From Lacrimispora sp. BS-2 (lineage in GTDB: Bacteria > Bacillota > Clostridia > Lachnospirales > Lachnospiraceae), in contig NZ_CP157940.1 of the NCBI RefSeq assembly GCF_040207125.1, forward strand, positions 2,418,001 through 2,482,000: a stretch of 64,000 bases of DNA. The letters run 5' to 3'. Numbering within the stretch: position 1 is the stretch's first letter; every line of letters begins with the position of its first letter. This document shows, one piece after another, positions 62,318 through 64,000 of this stretch. Both the position numbers and the translations under genes were made by a program. Below the pieces are notes generated by a model that was given only the letters and a program-made list of their open reading frames with translations, ran no database searches and was not told the origin of the DNA.

Positions 62318-62345
62318 AAAAAGTCGGCAGGCTGCCGACTTTTTT
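62318..62345 (+). terminator. Terminator of the 75-residue protein gene
   Basis: AAAAGTCGGCAG / CTGCCGACTTTT stem with almost no loop and a six-T run, 5 bp after the stop codon. Confidence 0.88.
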
Positions 62346-62371
62346 AACACTTGAATACCCCTATGAAACGA

Positions 62372-63115
62372 TTATTTGCTTTCAACCAGCGGAAGGTTCC
62401 AATCCAGCAGGTAAGGGCTGTTATCCCTTGTTTTGATATCTTCATAGACTTCGCGCCGGGCATCTCCGCTTTCATATGCCCAATATTCATACCCTCTTAA
62501 GTAACTGTCCATCATTTCATCCCATGATGAAAACCTTTTCTGAATCATCTGTGCTATTTCAAGGGACTTGTCCAGTGCCTCCTGTTCCGTATAATATCCG
62601 GCAATATAATACCAGCCGCACAAGGATGCAGCTCGGCAGTAATCCCAGCCGTCAATGGCCCCTGCTCCGTATTTTATGTAGTCGTCATATCCTTTTGCAA
62701 GATAAAAAGCTTCATTTTCATCACCTGTAACATCACTAAAATATTCAACCAGTTCCGCCTGTTCCAGTTCCGATGCGCCATCCTCCTCCAGCGACTGCAT
62801 CAGCGAAGCATAATCGGTCCGGTGCCCTTCGTCAAGCAGCCAGTTTAAATTTTCGTCCGCGCCGGCTCTGTCCGTTACACCCCACCATTCGTCCAATGCC
62901 CTGAGCTCAAGCTGTTTATTGGCTTCATTCGCCTTCATTCCCCCAAAGAGCGTATAATCTCCGCCGTTAAGCTCTGTTAAAACTGCATAAGTACCGTTGA
63001 TCCAAAGAATTTCCGGCTGTACCTTTTTCTGTGGCACACAGCCGGCACAGCCACACAGGATGATCCCTATGATACTAAGAAGAATAGCATTTTTTGTAAT
63101 CTTTTGTTTATTCAT
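62372..63115 (-). CDS. DUF1266 lipoprotein
   Basis: Product of 247 aa. Signal peptide with candidate lipidation Cys residues in LCGCAGC (near 20-26). The mature part matches DUF1266: WDYCRAASLCGWYYIAGYYTEQEALD, then FSSWDEMMDSYLRGYEYWAYE and SPYLLDWNLPL at the end. It should be on the outer membrane face. Function unknown. The gene stands alone, with its promoter at 63230-63258. Confidence 0.85.
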   Translation of the reverse strand: MNKQKITKNAILLSIIGIILCGCAGCVPQKKVQPEILWINGTYAVLTELNGGDYTLFGGMKANEANKQLELRALDEWWGVTDRAGADENLNWLLDEGHRTDYASLMQSLEEDGASELEQAELVEYFSDVTGDENEAFYLAKGYDDYIKYGAGAIDGWDYCRAASLCGWYYIAGYYTEQEALDKSLEIAQMIQKRFSSWDEMMDSYLRGYEYWAYESGDARREVYEDIKTRDNSPYLLDWNLPLVESK

Positions 63116-63229
63116 GTTTTGTTTTACCTTTCATAAAATTAATTCATTTCATAAATCGCTTCATCATCGATTGCAAAGAACCGGAGTACATACCCGGCAC
63201 TCCCTGCATCCTCTTTTTATTCCTTCCAT

Positions 63230-63258
63230 ATTTTAACATATTGACAAATATTAATCAA
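63230..63258 (-). promoter_or_regulatory. Promoter of the DUF1266 lipoprotein gene
   Basis: Minus strand TTGATT, 17-bp spacer, TAAAAT; leader of about 107 nt. Confidence 0.6.
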
Positions 63259-63309
63259 TCATTATTGGGAACAGTAAAATCCTGATCGAACACCTGAGAC
63301 AGTATTTTC

Positions 63310-63338
63310 TTGTTGTATTTACCAAAATATGGTACAAT
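63310..63338 (+). promoter_or_regulatory. Promoter of the secreted protein gene at 63424
   Basis: TTGTTG, 17-bp spacer, TACAAT, about 80 bp before the start codon. Confidence 0.6.
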
Positions 63339-63423
63339 AATAAATAAATGCAGTAACCGGAAGCTTTGTCTAAGCCTTTCTCACCATAAGGGCGAATATA
63401 ACAAGCAGGAGGAATGAAAAAGC

Positions 63424-64000
63424 ATGAAAAAAATCATAAAATTATTTGCAGTTGCATCGCTTCTCTCCATATCCATGGCATCAACCGCCCTTGCGGGAGT
63501 CTGGAAGCAGGATAGCACTGGCTGGTGGTGGCAGGATAAAGATAAATCCTATCCCTCCTCCGCCTGGAAATGGATCGACTCCGACGGAGACGGAACAGCA
63601 GAATGCTACTATTTTGATGAAAACGGTTATCTTCTGACCGAAACCACTGCCCCGGACGGCAGCACGGTCAATGAATCCGGCGCATGGACTGATCAGGGCA
63701 TTATCCGCCAAAGGGCATCAAACCCGTCTGCGGCGCGGATCATCAACCAGAAGGGGCTGGAGCTTTACCAGGAAGCAGACCAGAAGAGTTCCGGGCTGCC
63801 GGGCCTTGATATCGCGGCAGACATCCAAATGAACCTTTCCTATGACTGGCTGGAGATCCCGGTCTCCATGAATATGCTGCTTCAATACCATGACTTAAAT
63901 ACTCCGAACATGGAATTTCTCTCCCAGACCAGGATGGATATGCTGGGGATACGCAATTCAGAAACCTCTTTCTACACCAATGGCTGCTATTATCTGGATG
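63424..64000 (+). CDS. Secreted protein with cell-wall/glucan-binding-like repeat (cut by window end)
   Basis: ATG 63424 with GGAGGA 10 nt upstream; open to the window edge, 192 residues visible. Signal peptide with likely cleavage after ALA (near 24). Residues 25-75 form a choline-binding-like unit (GWWWQDKDKSYPSSAWKWIDSDGDG, CYYFDENGYLLT), the pattern of cell-wall or glucan-binding repeats. A folded domain follows (LDIAADIQMNLSYDWLEIPVSM) that recalls lipoprotein-type ligand-binding domains such as DUF6612; that match is uncertain. It is exported and probably wall-attached. Confidence 0.85.
   Translation, partial: MKKIIKLFAVASLLSISMASTALAGVWKQDSTGWWWQDKDKSYPSSAWKWIDSDGDGTAECYYFDENGYLLTETTAPDGSTVNESGAWTDQGIIRQRASNPSAARIINQKGLELYQEADQKSSGLPGLDIAADIQMNLSYDWLEIPVSMNMLLQYHDLNTPNMEFLSQTRMDMLGIRNSETSFYTNGCYYLD

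Noticed and set aside
1..64000. tRNA, rRNA, CRISPR array, insertion sequence or phage genes
   Set aside because: No cloverleaf-like segment, regularly spaced repeat, transposase, integrase or capsid-type product was seen while reading both strands.

Overview
The window looks like a chromosomal segment of a Firmicute from the Lachnospiraceae, close to the Lacrimispora / Clostridium sphenoides-saccharolyticum type. This is inferred from moderate G+C, strong GGAGG ribosome sites, the hprK-murB-rapZ-whiA-crh block, a methionine aminopeptidase with a SEC-C zinc motif, a DUF6145-like/dusB/greA/lysS block and many small family-specific lipoproteins. No rRNA, tRNA, CRISPR array, phage or insertion sequence was seen. 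Apart from the uronate and antiporter genes, most of the window reads as housekeeping core.

Region 1 (1-9597, minus strand) is an accessory cluster of envelope proteins: two tandem paralogous TPR lipoproteins, a von Willebrand A protein with a YARHG domain, three zinc-ribbon proteins (one with a YARHG domain, one with a beta-propeller-like ectodomain) and a TPR/MORN-like membrane protein. It looks like a membrane sensing or assembly module of unknown job. The TPR paralogs carry fossil C-terminal tails that record repeated tandem duplication and frameshifting.

Region 2 (10057-14878) is core: lysS, greA, dusB and a DUF6145-like gene, then a LacI-family regulator. Region 3 (14879-18305 and 21202-30001) is a pectin / oligogalacturonide locus: altronate dehydratase uxaA (broken by one in-frame stop), tagaturonate reductase uxaB, a sugar isomerase/epimerase-like protein, a GH28 polygalacturonase, a CUT1 ABC transporter, a reduced GH105-like protein, an AraC regulator and a GH105 unsaturated uronyl hydrolase. 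Similar LacI-type palindromes precede uxaA, the regulator and the ABC operon, which argues for one regulon, although the sequence also resembles a CcpA cre site. A LysR / small membrane protein / CPA2 antiporter unit (18343-21103) is set into this region.

Region 4 (30101-46845) holds a decayed LUD gene, pfkA, dnaE, a carbon-regulation and cell-wall block (hprK, murB, rapZ, whiA and an HPr-like protein whose residue 15 is Glu, so a Crh-type regulator rather than a PTS carrier), uvrC, a DUF1653 protein, a putative glycosidase lipoprotein, map, a DUF1846 protein and a CarD-like regulator. Region 5 (47025-54543) has nucleoside salvage (cdd, pdp, deoC), a c-di-AMP receptor, a Nudix hydrolase, a diiron-like protein, a MutS2-like ATPase lacking the Smr domain and, divergent from a GntR promoter, a candidate small RNA of about 205 nt. 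Region 6 (54470-64000) has a YtrA-type regulator with an ABC exporter, a Nudix hydrolase, a LysR relic beside azlCD, a DNA repair pair (nth and an endonuclease Q-like PHP protein), a WYL regulator, small proteins, and the start of a secreted protein cut by the window end. A small family of palindromic intergenic elements (ATTCGCC ... CGGCTCAT) recurs three times.
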